Below are positions 40,601-49,147 of a stretch of 64,000 nt of DNA, piece after piece. This DNA comes from Streptomyces violascens (GTDB taxonomy: Bacteria; Actinomycetota; Actinomycetes; Streptomycetales; Streptomycetaceae), in contig NZ_BMUA01000004.1 of NCBI RefSeq assembly GCF_014649955.1, positions 62,001 through 126,000 of the forward strand, read 5' to 3'. Both the position numbers and the translations under genes were made by a program. The notes below the pieces were generated by a model. The model saw nothing but the letters and a program-made list of their open reading frames with translations, was not told where the DNA came from and ran no database searches. Positions within the stretch are counted from its first letter, which is position 1, and each line of letters starts with the position of its first letter.

Positions 40601-42223
40601 TCACCCGCCGGGCGGAGCCGAGCCCGGCGGCGAGTACGAGGAGGAGGCCCCGCCCGTCGGGGTCTCCTCCTTGCAAGTGACCTTGTACGCACCGGAGTTG
40701 GAAGAGGTCTTCACGGGCTGCCGCACCTCGACATGGAGCTCGTTGGAGCCGCTCCGCGCCGGCGACTCGGTGTGCACCACCTGCCGGGTGCGCGGCCCGC
40801 CCGAGGTGAACGAGAGCGTCTTCCACCCCGGGTCCGATGACTGGCCGTCCTTCGTGACCCAGCGGTACTCCACATCCACCGGCGTACGCCCCACGGTGAA
40901 GACGGCGACCATCGAAGGCGCCTGGGCGTCCGGCGCGGGGCACGTCCCCTCGTAACTCCCGCGCACCACCTGGAGGTTGACCTCCAGCGACTGGGCGGGC
41001 GGCGACGAGGAGGAGGCCGAGGGCGAGGGGCTCGTGCTGCTGCTCGGCGACGAGGACGGGCTGTTCTTGCCGCTCGTGGCGCCGGACGTGCCCGGCACCT
41101 GCGAGGAATGCGACACGGAGGGCGCCGGCGAGGCGCTGCCCGGCGAACTCCCTTGTCCTGACTGCCCGTTGTCCTTCACCAGCGCGTACACGAGCCCGCC
41201 GAGCGCGAGCAGCAGCACCAGGATCCCGGCGAGCAGCACCGCCCCCGTGTGCCGGGAGGGCTCGGCGTCCCGCGTCGACGTCGTGCCGCGGACAGCGGCC
41301 GCGGGGAGCGGCATCACGGGCGTCGGCGGCCCGCCCGGAGCTCCGGCCACCACCGTCGTCGCCTCGGATCCTCCCGTCGGAGCCCGCACCGAGCCGCCCG
41401 CCGCCACCACCCGCAACTGGTGCTCGGCCTCCTCGCCCGCCCAGCGCTCGGCCGGGTCCTTGCGCAGCAGCCCCTCGATCACCGGCGCCAGCGGACCCGC
41501 CCGGCGCGGCGGCGGCAGCGCGTCGTCGACCACGGCCCGCAGCGTGGACAGTGGCGTGTCCTGCCGGAACGGCGAGTGGCCCTCGACCGCCGCGTACAGG
41601 AGCACGCCGAGGGACCACAGGTCGCAGGCCGGCCCCGGCGTGCGCCCCAAGGCGCGTTCGGGGGCCAGGAATTCGGGCGAGCCGACGACCTCGCCGGTCA
41701 TGGTGAGGGTCTGTGTCCCCGCCACCGTCGCGATGCCGAAGTCGGTCAGGACCACCCGGCCGTCATTGGCGAGCAGCACGTTCGCCGGCTTCACATCGCG
41801 GTGCAGCACCCCCGCCTCGTGCGCCGCCCGCAGCGCCGCGACCACCTCGGCGCCGATGCGCGCGGTGCGCTGCGGACCCAGCGGGCCCTCCGCGTCCAGG
41901 ACGTCGGACAGCGCGAGGCCGCGCACCAGCTCCATGACGATCCACGGCCGCCCGTCCTCGGTGGCCACGTCGTACACGGTCACCACATTGCGGTGCGAGA
42001 CCCGGGCCGCCGCCCAGGCCTCCCGCTCCAGGCGGGCATAAAGCCGCCGCACCTCGGGGGAGTCGAGCGATGCCGGGGCCAGGACCTCCTTGACGGCGAC
42101 CTCACGGCCCAGGACCTCGTCCCGCGCACGCCACACGACGCCCATGCCGCCCCGGCCCAGAGGGGAGAGAAGCCGGTAGCGCCCCGCGATCAATCGCTGC
42201 TCACTGCCCGGCACTTCGCTCAC
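40601..42223 (-). CDS. Transmembrane serine/threonine protein kinase
   Basis: GTG 42223 (V-S-E-V-P-G) is preferred because GGGGGG lies just upstream; ATG 42238, five codons earlier, is possible. In the longer numbering, the G-loop is L-G-R-G-G-M-G, the catalytic Lys50 sits in A-V-K, H-R-D-V-K-P-A-N is at 146-153 (Asp148), and D-F-G at 166-168, followed by the S-P-E-F-L-A-P-E activation loop; all Hanks motifs are intact. One transmembrane helix at 332-354 and a Ser/Pro-rich stalk lead to an extracellular domain of about 110 residues with two cysteines and no PASTA repeats. The external domain presumably senses a wall or envelope cue. A promoter region is shared with the divergent small gene. 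Confidence 0.93.
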   Translation of the reverse strand: MSEVPGSEQRLIAGRYRLLSPLGRGGMGVVWRARDEVLGREVAVKEVLAPASLDSPEVRRLYARLEREAWAAARVSHRNVVTVYDVATEDGRPWIVMELVRGLALSDVLDAEGPLGPQRTARIGAEVVAALRAAHEAGVLHRDVKPANVLLANDGRVVLTDFGIATVAGTQTLTMTGEVVGSPEFLAPERALGRTPGPACDLWSLGVLLYAAVEGHSPFRQDTPLSTLRAVVDDALPPPRRAGPLAPVIEGLLRKDPAERWAGEEAEHQLRVVAAGGSVRAPTGGSEATTVVAGAPGGPPTPVMPLPAAAVRGTTSTRDAEPSRHTGAVLLAGILVLLLALGGLVYALVKDNGQSGQGSSPGSASPAPSVSHSSQVPGTSGATSGKNSPSSSPSSSTSPSPSASSSSPPAQSLEVNLQVVRGSYEGTCPAPDAQAPSMVAVFTVGRTPVDVEYRWVTKDGQSSDPGWKTLSFTSGGPRTRQVVHTESPARSGSNELHVEVRQPVKTSSNSGAYKVTCKEETPTGGASSSYSPPGSAPPGG

Positions 42224-42514
42224 TGGCGAGCCCCCCATCCGCGGCGGAGAAACCCTTCCAAGTTAGCTCAGGGGCGGGCTGCTGCCGCCCCCTTGAACGA
42301 CAATCCGCACCCCGTACGAACACAGGCCGCGACTCTGCGTGATGAACAGTCAGGGGGGTGTCCAACTCGCCCTGGAATCAGCGGTATTCGGAGACTGGTT
42401 GTCAACCTGCGGCCCCTCAAGGTGAATCCTGCCACCGGGATACACGAGTGTGATGCGGGGGCGATAGGGTTAACCTGCCCGGGGCCGGGTGCCCTCGTAC
42501 GGGTGGGGAGTGAC

Positions 42515-42778
42515 ATGGAACAGATAACAGTGCGCAGCAGGGCGCGAGTGCCTGCCATCACCTGCGGGAGCAGTGCGACCAGCTCGCGGCTCGACCGCCA
42601 CCTCTCGGTGCTCGGCGGCCCTGCCGTCCCGCAGCGCGAGGCGGCCGAGGCGACGTTGCTGATGCGCGAGCTGACCTCGCGTGATATTGCGCACACCCGC
42701 AAGAGCAAGAGTGCTCGCGTCTCGCTCTTCGCGCCGCTGCGGCGGCTGCGCCGCTCGCTCTTCGGCAGCCGCGGCTGA
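42515..42778 (+). CDS. Small cationic protein of unknown function
   Basis: This is an 87-residue protein starting at ATG 42515, with GGGGAG seven bases upstream. There is no signal peptide or membrane helix. Residues 35-58 form an acidic/hydrophobic helix (E-A-A-E-A-T-L-L-M-R-E-L-T) and the last 25 residues are rich in Arg and Lys with leucines (L-F-A-P-L-R-R-L-R-R-S-L-F), suited to an amphipathic helix that could contact membrane or nucleic acid. I do not recognise the family. Divergent from the kinase gene, it could be a kinase substrate, but this is speculation. Confidence 0.6.
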   Translation: MEQITVRSRARVPAITCGSSATSSRLDRHLSVLGGPAVPQREAAEATLLMRELTSRDIAHTRKSKSARVSLFAPLRRLRRSLFGSRG

Positions 42779-42807
42779 ACCTACTCCCGACTCCCGGCGC
42801 CCCGCGT

Positions 42808-44004
42808 TCAGGCGATCACGCCGTCCCGGCGCAGCTCTGCCACCTGCTCGTCCGTCATTCCCAGGGCCCGCAGGGCTGCGCAGGTGTGCTCGCCGAGCGC
42901 GGGCACCGCACCCATACGCGCCTCCAGGCTGCCGCCCAGATTGATGGGCGGCAGCAGCGCCCGCAGCGGCCCCACCGGTGATTCCACCTCCCGCCAGCGG
43001 CCCCGTGCCGCCAGCTGCGGATGCGCGGCCACGTCCTCGACCGTGTTGAGCCGGGCGCAGGCGATCCCCGCCGATTCCAGCCGGCCGACCGCTTCGACCG
43101 CCGTGAGCCCGGCAAGCGCCTGCGCCACCACTTCGTCGGTCTTCGTCCGGTGCGTGACCCTCGCCGCGTTGGTGACGAAGGCCGGATCGTCCGCCAGCTC
43201 AGGCCGTTCCAGGACGAGTTGGGCGAGCCGTCGCCATTCCCGGTCGTTCTGGACCGAGAGCAGCACCTGCCCGCCGTCGGCCGTGGGGTAGGCGTCGTAC
43301 GGCGCGATCACGGCGTGCGCGACACCGGTGCGCGCCGGTTCGGTGCCCCCGTGCATCACATGGTGCAGTGGATGCCCGAGCCACTCGGCGAGCGCCTCCA
43401 GCATCGAGATCTCCACCGGACCGCCGCGTCCGGTCGTGCCGCGACGCACCAGGGCCGCCAGGACGCCCGAGAAGGCGTACATGGCGGCCGCGATGTCGGC
43501 GGCCGGGATCCCGGCCTTGACGGGCTGCTCGGGCGTCCCGGTGACCGACACCAGACCCGCCTCGCACTGCACCAGCATGTCGTAGGCCCGCTTGTGCGCG
43601 TACGGGCCCTCGGAGCCGTAGCCCGATATGTCCACGGCGACGAGTCTCGGGTGCGCCGCGCACAGGGTGGCCGCGTCCAGGCCGAGCCGGGCGGCCGCGC
43701 CGTGCGCGAGGTTCTGCACGAACACGTCGGCGTCGGCGATCAGCCGGTGCAGTACGTCCAGGCCGCGCGGGTCCTTCAGGTCGAGGGCCACCGACTCCTT
43801 GCCCCGGTTGCACCACACGAAGTGCGAGGCGAGGCCGCGCGCCGCGGTGTCGTAGCCGCGGGCGAAGTCGCCGCCGTCGGTGCGCTCGACCTTGATGACG
43901 CGGGCCCCCAGATCGGCGAGCTGGCGGGTCGCGAACGGCGCCGAGACGGCCTGTTCGACGGCGACGACGGTGATGCCTTCAAGGGGCAGCGGCTGAGTGC
44001 TCAT
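42808..44004 (-). CDS. Class III CoA-transferase (CaiB/BaiF family)
   Basis: This is a 398-residue enzyme of usual family length. V-V-A-V-E-Q-A-V-S-A-P-F near the start, G-A-R-V-I-K-V-E, N-R-G-K-E-S-V-A-L-D-L and the A-Y-D-M-L-V-Q segment with the catalytic Asp are the conserved CaiB/BaiF blocks; the C-terminal L-P-P-I-N-L-G-G follows. It moves CoA between carboxylic acids, classically in carnitine, bile acid or oxalate metabolism; the acids used here are unknown. A DrrAB-type exporter lies 48 bases upstream on the same strand, so they may share a transcript. Confidence 0.93.
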   Translation of the reverse strand: MSTQPLPLEGITVVAVEQAVSAPFATRQLADLGARVIKVERTDGGDFARGYDTAARGLASHFVWCNRGKESVALDLKDPRGLDVLHRLIADADVFVQNLAHGAAARLGLDAATLCAAHPRLVAVDISGYGSEGPYAHKRAYDMLVQCEAGLVSVTGTPEQPVKAGIPAADIAAAMYAFSGVLAALVRRGTTGRGGPVEISMLEALAEWLGHPLHHVMHGGTEPARTGVAHAVIAPYDAYPTADGGQVLLSVQNDREWRRLAQLVLERPELADDPAFVTNAARVTHRTKTDEVVAQALAGLTAVEAVGRLESAGIACARLNTVEDVAAHPQLAARGRWREVESPVGPLRALLPPINLGGSLEARMGAVPALGEHTCAALRALGMTDEQVAELRRDGVIA

Positions 44005-44052
44005 AGCCGTACCTATCGCGTACGGACCGCCCTTGTCACCCCGTGGCCCTGC

Positions 44053-44835
44053 TCAGCGGCCCGAATTCGCGTAGCGGCGTACCGCGAGCGGCACGAAGAT
44101 CAGCAGCAGGAAGGCGCACCAGGCGAGCGAGCCCGCGACCGGGTGGGCGACCGGCCAGGCGGCGTCCGGGGCGGGCGCGGCGTTGCCGCAGAGATCCCGG
44201 ACGGCGGAGGCGACCGCGCTGATCGGGTTCCACTCGGCGATCGTGCGCAGCCAGCCGGGGAGCTTGTCTGTGGGGATGTACGCGTTGGAGAGCAGCGGCA
44301 GGATGAACGTCGCCGAGCCCAGCTGCCCGGCGGCCTCCTCGCTCCGCGTCAGGAGCCCGAGGAACGAGCCCATCCAGGTGGTCGCCAGGCGGAGCAGCAT
44401 CAGGAGCCCGAAGGCGCCGAGCGCGCCCAGCGGCCCGTTCTCGACCTGCCATCCCACCGCGAGCCCCACGAGCATCAGCGGAATCATGCCGAGGGCGGTG
44501 GTCAGCAGATCGGCCGCGCTCTGGCCGGCCGGCACCGCGGCCCGGCTCATCGGCAGGGTGCGGAGCCGGTCCATCACGCCGCGGTGCGAGTCCTGCGCGG
44601 CCTGGAACATCCCGGTCATCAGGCCGCCCGCGGCGGTGGCCACCAGGAGGCCGGGCACCAGATACGCCCGGTACTGCTCGCCCGGCATGGCGAGTGCGCT
44701 GCCGAAGACGTAGCCGAAGAACAGCAGCATCGTGATCGGCATGGTCTGGGTCAGGACCAGCACGCCGGGCGCGTGCTTGATGCGCTGGAGCTGGCGGCCG
44801 AACATGGCCGTGCTGTCGTACGCGAGCGAACTCAT
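44053..44835 (-). CDS. ABC-2 transporter permease (DrrB type)
   Basis: This is a 260-residue permease with six transmembrane helices and the ABC-2 signature region around L-P-L-L-F-L/L-S-N-A-Y-I-P, typical of DrrB-type drug and polyketide exporters. Its ATG overlaps the ATPase stop by four bases (ATGA, 44832-44835). With the ATPase it forms a two-gene exporter of the daunorubicin-resistance class; the substrate is not identifiable. Confidence 0.92.
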   Translation of the reverse strand: MSSLAYDSTAMFGRQLQRIKHAPGVLVLTQTMPITMLLFFGYVFGSALAMPGEQYRAYLVPGLLVATAAGGLMTGMFQAAQDSHRGVMDRLRTLPMSRAAVPAGQSAADLLTTALGMIPLMLVGLAVGWQVENGPLGALGAFGLLMLLRLATTWMGSFLGLLTRSEEAAGQLGSATFILPLLSNAYIPTDKLPGWLRTIAEWNPISAVASAVRDLCGNAAPAPDAAWPVAHPVAGSLAWCAFLLLIFVPLAVRRYANSGR

Positions 44836-45794
44836 GTCACAAGCTCCTTGCGGGAGTCGGCGGTGTCGGTGAGGCGCAGGAACACCTCGTCGAGGGTGGG
44901 CGGGCGCAGGCTCGCGTCGAGGATCGGGACCCTGGCCGCGTCCAGCGCGCGCACGATGCGGGGCAGGGTGAGCGTCGCGTCCATGGAGACCGCGCCCACC
45001 GTTCGTTCGACGGCGTCGAGCTGGGGCTCGGAGCCGGTCAACTGGTCGAGAACGGCCGCCGCTCGGGGCATTTCTGCCTCGCTGGTGACGACCACGTGGG
45101 CGTACGAGCCGATCCTGGCCTTGAGCTCGGCGGGGGTGCCGGTGACGGCGGAGCGGCCCTGGTCGATCAGGACGATGTCGTCGGCGAGCCGATCGGCCTC
45201 CTCCAGGTACTGGGTGGTGAGCAGCACGGTCGTGCCCTCGGCCGTCAGGGCGCGCACGGCGGCCCAGATCTGGTTGCGGCTGGCCGGGTCGAGCCCGGTC
45301 GTGGGCTCGTCGAGGAAGAGCACCCGGGGGCGGGTGAGCAGGCTCGCGGCGAGGTCGAGGCGGCGCCGCATGCCGCCGGAGTACGTGCCGGCCGCGCGGC
45401 CGGCCGCGTCCAACAGGTCGAATTGATCGAGGAGTTCGGCCGCGCGCTCACGTCCGGCCGCGCCGCGCATGCCGTGCAGCTTGGCGAACAGCTGGAGGTT
45501 CTGCCGACCGGTGAGCTCGACGTCCACCGAGGTCGACTGGCCGGTGACACCGATCCGCCGGCGCACCGCGTCCTGCTCGCGCACCACGTCGTACCCGGCC
45601 ACCCGGGCGGAGCCCGCGTCCGGCGCGAGCAGCGTGGTCAGCAGGCGTACGGCCGTCGTCTTGCCCGCTCCGTTGGGGCCGAGCACCCCGCAGACGGTGC
45701 CTTCGGCGACCGCCAGATCGAGCCCGCGCAGCGCGTGGACCTCGCCGAAGCGCTTCTCCAGACCTTCACTAAGTACAGCGTACGTAGTTGTCAT
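44832..45794 (-). CDS. ABC transporter ATPase (DrrA type)
   Basis: This is a 320-residue ATPase from ATG 45794 (M-T-T-T-Y); an ATG four codons upstream is equally open and neither has a strong ribosome-binding site, so the mRNA may be nearly leaderless. It has Walker A G-P-N-G-A-G-K-T-T, Q-loop G-Q-S-T, the signature Y-S-G-G-M, Walker B L-F-L-D-E-P and the C-terminal DrrA-type extension after the H-loop. It powers the adjacent permease. A 17-base operator dyad lies 20 bases before the start, shared with a divergent TetR gene. Confidence 0.94.
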   Translation of the reverse strand: MTTTYAVLSEGLEKRFGEVHALRGLDLAVAEGTVCGVLGPNGAGKTTAVRLLTTLLAPDAGSARVAGYDVVREQDAVRRRIGVTGQSTSVDVELTGRQNLQLFAKLHGMRGAAGRERAAELLDQFDLLDAAGRAAGTYSGGMRRRLDLAASLLTRPRVLFLDEPTTGLDPASRNQIWAAVRALTAEGTTVLLTTQYLEEADRLADDIVLIDQGRSAVTGTPAELKARIGSYAHVVVTSEAEMPRAAAVLDQLTGSEPQLDAVERTVGAVSMDATLTLPRIVRALDAARVPILDASLRPPTLDEVFLRLTDTADSRKELVT

Positions 45795-45813
45795 GCGGCA
45801 CACCATAGCGCAC

Positions 45814-45830
45814 TACGTACGGTGTACGTA
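45814..45830. promoter_or_regulatory. TetR operator between drrA-like gene and tetR
   Basis: TACGTAC-GGT-GTACGTA is a perfect 7-bp inverted repeat with a 3-base spacer, in the 64-base divergent promoter. It is centred 28 bases before the ATPase start and 37 bases before the tetR start. A related TACGTA recurs at 45781-45786 inside the ATPase start. Confidence 0.85.
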
Positions 45831-45858
45831 ACTAGGATGGGGGGCGAGGTGATGATCC

Positions 45859-46566
45859 ATGGCAGGGCGACCTGCTGAACCAGAAGTGATCTGGGCGCGC
45901 CCCGAGCGCGCCGGACGGGGCCCCAGGCCCGCATTCAGCCGTGCCGACATCGCGGCCGTCGCCGTGCGGATCGCGGATGCGGACGGCATCGACGCGGTCT
46001 CCATGCGCCATGTCGCGGCCGGGATCGGCTGCGCAACGATGTCCCTTTACAACTACGTGCCGCGCAAGGAGGACCTGTACGAGCTGATGGTGGACGCGGT
46101 CAGCGCCGAGTACGAGCTGAGCGAACCGACCGGGGACTGGCGGGCCGACATGCTCGGCCTCGCCCACCAGACCCGCGCGCTGATGCACCGCCACCCCTGG
46201 GTGCCGGGCCTCATGTCCCCGGTGTACGGCTTCAGCCCGAACGCGCTGCGCTACCTGGAGCACTGCATGACCTGCCTGGACCCGCTCGATGCCAGGTACG
46301 GCACGAAGATGGAACTGATCGCCTCGGTGAACGGCGTCGTCACCACCTACGTCGCCAACGAGATCGCCACCGCCGAGCGCACCCGGTCGCTGCCCTGGTC
46401 GGCGGAGCAGGAGCACGGGGTGCGGATCGGCTACCTCCTGAGCCAGGTCTCCACGGGCCGCTACCCGCGCCTGGCCGCGGCCTTCGCGGAGGACTCGGGG
46501 CCCATCGACCTGGACGCGGTCTTCGAGCGGGCGCTGACCAGGACACTCGACGGTTTCGACAAGTAG
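45859..46566 (+). CDS. TetR-family regulator of the ABC exporter
   Basis: This is a 235-residue TetR protein starting at ATG 45859. The N-terminal tail is basic (R-A-G-R-G-P-R-P), then the helix-turn-helix A-D-G-I-D-A-V-S-M-R-H-V-A-A-G-I-G-C-A-T-M-S-L-Y-N-Y-V, and a TetR_C-type ligand domain (the class with F-S-P-N-A-L-R-Y-L-E). Divergent from a DrrAB exporter and sharing the perfect dyad, it most likely represses the exporter until its substrate binds, the standard arrangement for this class. Confidence 0.93.
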   Translation: MAGRPAEPEVIWARPERAGRGPRPAFSRADIAAVAVRIADADGIDAVSMRHVAAGIGCATMSLYNYVPRKEDLYELMVDAVSAEYELSEPTGDWRADMLGLAHQTRALMHRHPWVPGLMSPVYGFSPNALRYLEHCMTCLDPLDARYGTKMELIASVNGVVTTYVANEIATAERTRSLPWSAEQEHGVRIGYLLSQVSTGRYPRLAAAFAEDSGPIDLDAVFERALTRTLDGFDK

Positions 46567-46613
46567 CGGGGGGCGGATTTCCGGCTCGGCCCCGGTCCGT
46601 GCAGGATGGGAAC

Positions 46614-47147
46614 ATGACCGAGATCCGCACCCCCCGCCTCCTTCTGCGCCGCTGGACCGACGACGACCTCGTCCCCATGGCGGAGATCAACGCCGACCCG
46701 GAGGTCATGCGCTGGATCGGCGACGGCTCGGTCCGCGATCTGGAGACGACCGCCGAGAACATCGAGCGCTGGGAGGACGAGTGGGACGACGAGGGCTTCG
46801 GGCTCTTCGCCGTCGAGCTCCTCGGCTCCGGCGAGCTGATCGGCTTCACCGGTCTGTCCGTGCCGTACTTCCTGCCCGAGGCGGCGCACGAGGTGGAGAT
46901 CGGCTGGCGGCTCGGCCGGCCGTTCTGGGGTCAGGGGTACGCGTCCGAGGCGGCCCACGCCTCGCTGGAGTTCGCGCTCCAGGACCGCGGGCTCGGCCGG
47001 GTCATCAGCATCTCCCGGGTGGGCAACGAGGCCTCCGAGAACGTGATGCGCAAGCTCGGCATGAAGCTGGAGCGCGAGACGGTGCACCCCGAGTTCGGGC
47101 ACGCGCTCAACATCCACGCCATCGATCTGACGGAGTATCAGGCCTGA
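46614..47147 (+). CDS. GNAT acetyltransferase of the RimJ/RimL type
   Basis: This is a 177-residue protein. ATG 46614 has AGGATGGGAAC upstream; GTG 46599 is an alternative. It opens I-R-T-P-R-L-L-L-R-R-W and has the acetyl-CoA-binding W-G-Q-G-Y-A-S-E-A-A and S-V-x-N-x-x-S-x-x-V-M-x-K-L-G-M motifs (V-G-N-E-A-S-E-N-V-M-R-K-L-G-M here) that define the Acetyltransf_3/RimJ-RimL subfamily of ribosomal-protein and small-molecule acetyltransferases. The acceptor is not known. Confidence 0.92.
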   Translation: MTEIRTPRLLLRRWTDDDLVPMAEINADPEVMRWIGDGSVRDLETTAENIERWEDEWDDEGFGLFAVELLGSGELIGFTGLSVPYFLPEAAHEVEIGWRLGRPFWGQGYASEAAHASLEFALQDRGLGRVISISRVGNEASENVMRKLGMKLERETVHPEFGHALNIHAIDLTEYQA

Positions 47148-47154
47148 GCGCTGC

Positions 47155-48360
47155 TCAGATCAGCGCGAACTGGCCCCCGGGCCCCTCCTCGTGGTGATCG
47201 AGTACGGACGCGGGGTGCCGCGCCCCGGCCGGTGCTGGAAGTACGCCGGCCGCGCGAAGCTCGCCGCTCGTCACCGGCTTATTGATCGCGTCCGTCAACT
47301 CGGTCTGCTGTGAGCGCAGTTCGCCGAGGAGGGCGAGCATGGTGATCAGTTCGAGCAGGTCCGAGGTCCGCTCCTGCGGCCAGTCGGCCGGGCCGACCGC
47401 GGCGAGCGTGCCCGGCTCCGCGGGTTCCGTGCGCCGCTGGAACCACAGGTCGAGGATCCGCACCCCGCCGGCCTCGAACTCCCACGCCTCACGCGGCACC
47501 GGTGAGATCCGGCCGCCGTCGCCCACGTGCAGGGTCTCCTCCTCGGCGTCGTAACGCAGCTCCCGCGGGCGGGCCGGGATCGCCGCCCGCACATAGGGCC
47601 GCCGGCCGCCGGGCAGCCGTGGCTTCTCGCCGCCGCGTGCCCCGCGCAGCATCAGCGCGGTCATGCGATGCCCCAACTCGACGCCGGTGGACCACAGTTG
47701 GGGCTCCTGCGGCAGTGGTACCGCACTCCCCGCGGCGCCCGGCCGGGCGGCCGCCACGGCCCAGGCGAGCACGTCGTGCGGAGCGACCTCGCATCCGTAC
47801 GCCCGCGCGAGGAAGGGGAGCAGGCCCGGCGCGAGGTTCGGTTCGAGGCCGCCCGGGCGGCGATGCAGCGGGCGGATGCGGCCCGGGCGGCCGGCGGGGG
47901 AGCGGCCGTCGGGCAGCGCGGCGGAGACGGTCAGAGCGGGTCCGGCGTCCTTCGGCGCATACGCCTGCTCCACCGCGAAGAGCTGGTGCTCGTCCGCCAC
48001 CCGCCACAGCTCCGGCCGGGCGGCGTCGATCAGGCGCTGGTCCGGTATCAGCCACTGCTCGTCGAACGGCCCGTACCGGATGCGGACCGGGTTTGGGCAC
48101 GGGCCCCGCTCCTGCGCCAGCGGGCCGGTGCCGGAGGTCCGGCCGGGCAGGGCGGCCACGGACATCCGGAGCGTACGGGACCGGGTCGGGCCGAAAAGAC
48201 GTTCCCGCTCGGCCCCTTCGGACCGGACGAGCAGGTCCCAGCGCGATCTCAGGGTGCGCTCGTCGGGCGCGACCACCCAGTCGCGCCCCAGCCGCGGCGG
48301 AGCCACCGACCAGGGCATCAGGTCGTCGAGGAGAGGCACGTCATCGCTCACAGCCAGCAT
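47155..48360 (-). CDS. Orphan protein resembling the type ISP restriction enzyme specificity domain
   Basis: This is a 401-residue protein starting at ATG 48360. The Y-G-P-F-D-E-Q-W-L-I-P-D-Q-R-L-I-D-A-A-R-P-E-L-W stretch is the hallmark of the C-terminal target-recognition domain of type ISP (LlaBIII-like) restriction-modification enzymes, and the preceding L-F-G-P-T-R-S-R-T segment also fits. The helicase, nuclease and methyltransferase domains, some 1200 residues in a complete enzyme, are absent and no neighbouring gene supplies them. A stand-alone protein of this length is either a remnant, a DNA-binding protein in its own right, or part of a system elsewhere. It is 14 bases from the end of the GntR gene and may be co-transcribed with hmgA-gntR. 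Confidence 0.55.
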   Translation of the reverse strand: MLAVSDDVPLLDDLMPWSVAPPRLGRDWVVAPDERTLRSRWDLLVRSEGAERERLFGPTRSRTLRMSVAALPGRTSGTGPLAQERGPCPNPVRIRYGPFDEQWLIPDQRLIDAARPELWRVADEHQLFAVEQAYAPKDAGPALTVSAALPDGRSPAGRPGRIRPLHRRPGGLEPNLAPGLLPFLARAYGCEVAPHDVLAWAVAAARPGAAGSAVPLPQEPQLWSTGVELGHRMTALMLRGARGGEKPRLPGGRRPYVRAAIPARPRELRYDAEEETLHVGDGGRISPVPREAWEFEAGGVRILDLWFQRRTEPAEPGTLAAVGPADWPQERTSDLLELITMLALLGELRSQQTELTDAINKPVTSGELRAAGVLPAPAGARHPASVLDHHEEGPGGQFALI

Positions 48361-48374
48361 GCTAGTGACTGCCC

Positions 48375-49124
48375 TCAGCGCGCCTCGACCGTCACCGAGA
48401 ACGAGAAGCGGTCGCCGCGGTAGTGGATCCGGGCCACATCGACGACCTGGCCCTTTCCGTCGTACGCCACGCCCGTGTAGTGCAGGATCGGTGAGAGCAG
48501 CGGGACCTGGAGCAGCTCGGCGGTCACCGGGTCGGCGAGGCGGGCCTCCACCGTGTCCGTGATGCGGGCGATGTCCACCCCGACCGCGTCCCGCAGCACC
48601 TTGGTCATCGGCCAGCGCCTGAGGTCCGCGAGGTCGATCGCGGCGGCCACCTCCGGACGCAGCGCGTTGTGGGCCCAGTTGGTCGGCTCGCCGCTCTCGT
48701 CGCACCGCAGCCGCCGGTACGCGACGACCTCGGGGCAGCCCGGGAAGTACTCGGCGAGGTCGCCCGGCACGGGCTCCGGGCCGTGGCCCAGGATCGTGGT
48801 CCGCTCGCCCGACTGCTGGGCCACGATCGCGTCGATCGAGCCGAGCAGCCGGACCGGGGACGCCCGGCGGGCGGCCGGCTCGATGAACGTGCCGCGCCGC
48901 CGGTGCCTGCTGATCAGGCCCTCCCCCTCCAGCTCCTTGAGTGCCTGACGCATCGTCAGCACGCTCACCCCGTAGTGCGCCGCGAGCTGCTCCTCGGTGG
49001 GCAGGCGCAGCGAGGCGTCGGGGGAGCGGCCCAGTATCGAGGCGCGCAGCGACTGGGAGACCTGGTACCAGAGCGGCAGCTTCCGGTTCAGGACCAGGGA
49101 GTCGGGTGCGAAGGAGGAGGTCAC
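48375..49124 (-). CDS. GntR/HutC-family regulator (UTRA domain)
   Basis: This is a 249-residue protein. An N-terminal GntR winged helix (L-W-Y-Q-V-S-Q-S-L-R, L-P-T-E-E-Q-L-A-A-H-Y-G-V-S-V-L-T-M-R-Q-A) is followed by a UTRA ligand domain (about 95-249). It lies 23 bases downstream of homogentisate dioxygenase on the same strand, so the two are probably one transcript and the regulator is a candidate controller of tyrosine/homogentisate catabolism, responding to a pathway acid. A TetR gene on the other side of hmgA is a competing candidate. Confidence 0.9.
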   Translation of the reverse strand: MTSSFAPDSLVLNRKLPLWYQVSQSLRASILGRSPDASLRLPTEEQLAAHYGVSVLTMRQALKELEGEGLISRHRRRGTFIEPAARRASPVRLLGSIDAIVAQQSGERTTILGHGPEPVPGDLAEYFPGCPEVVAYRRLRCDESGEPTNWAHNALRPEVAAAIDLADLRRWPMTKVLRDAVGVDIARITDTVEARLADPVTAELLQVPLLSPILHYTGVAYDGKGQVVDVARIHYRGDRFSFSVTVEAR

Positions 49125-49147
49125 AGGGATTCCGTATCAGGTGGTGC

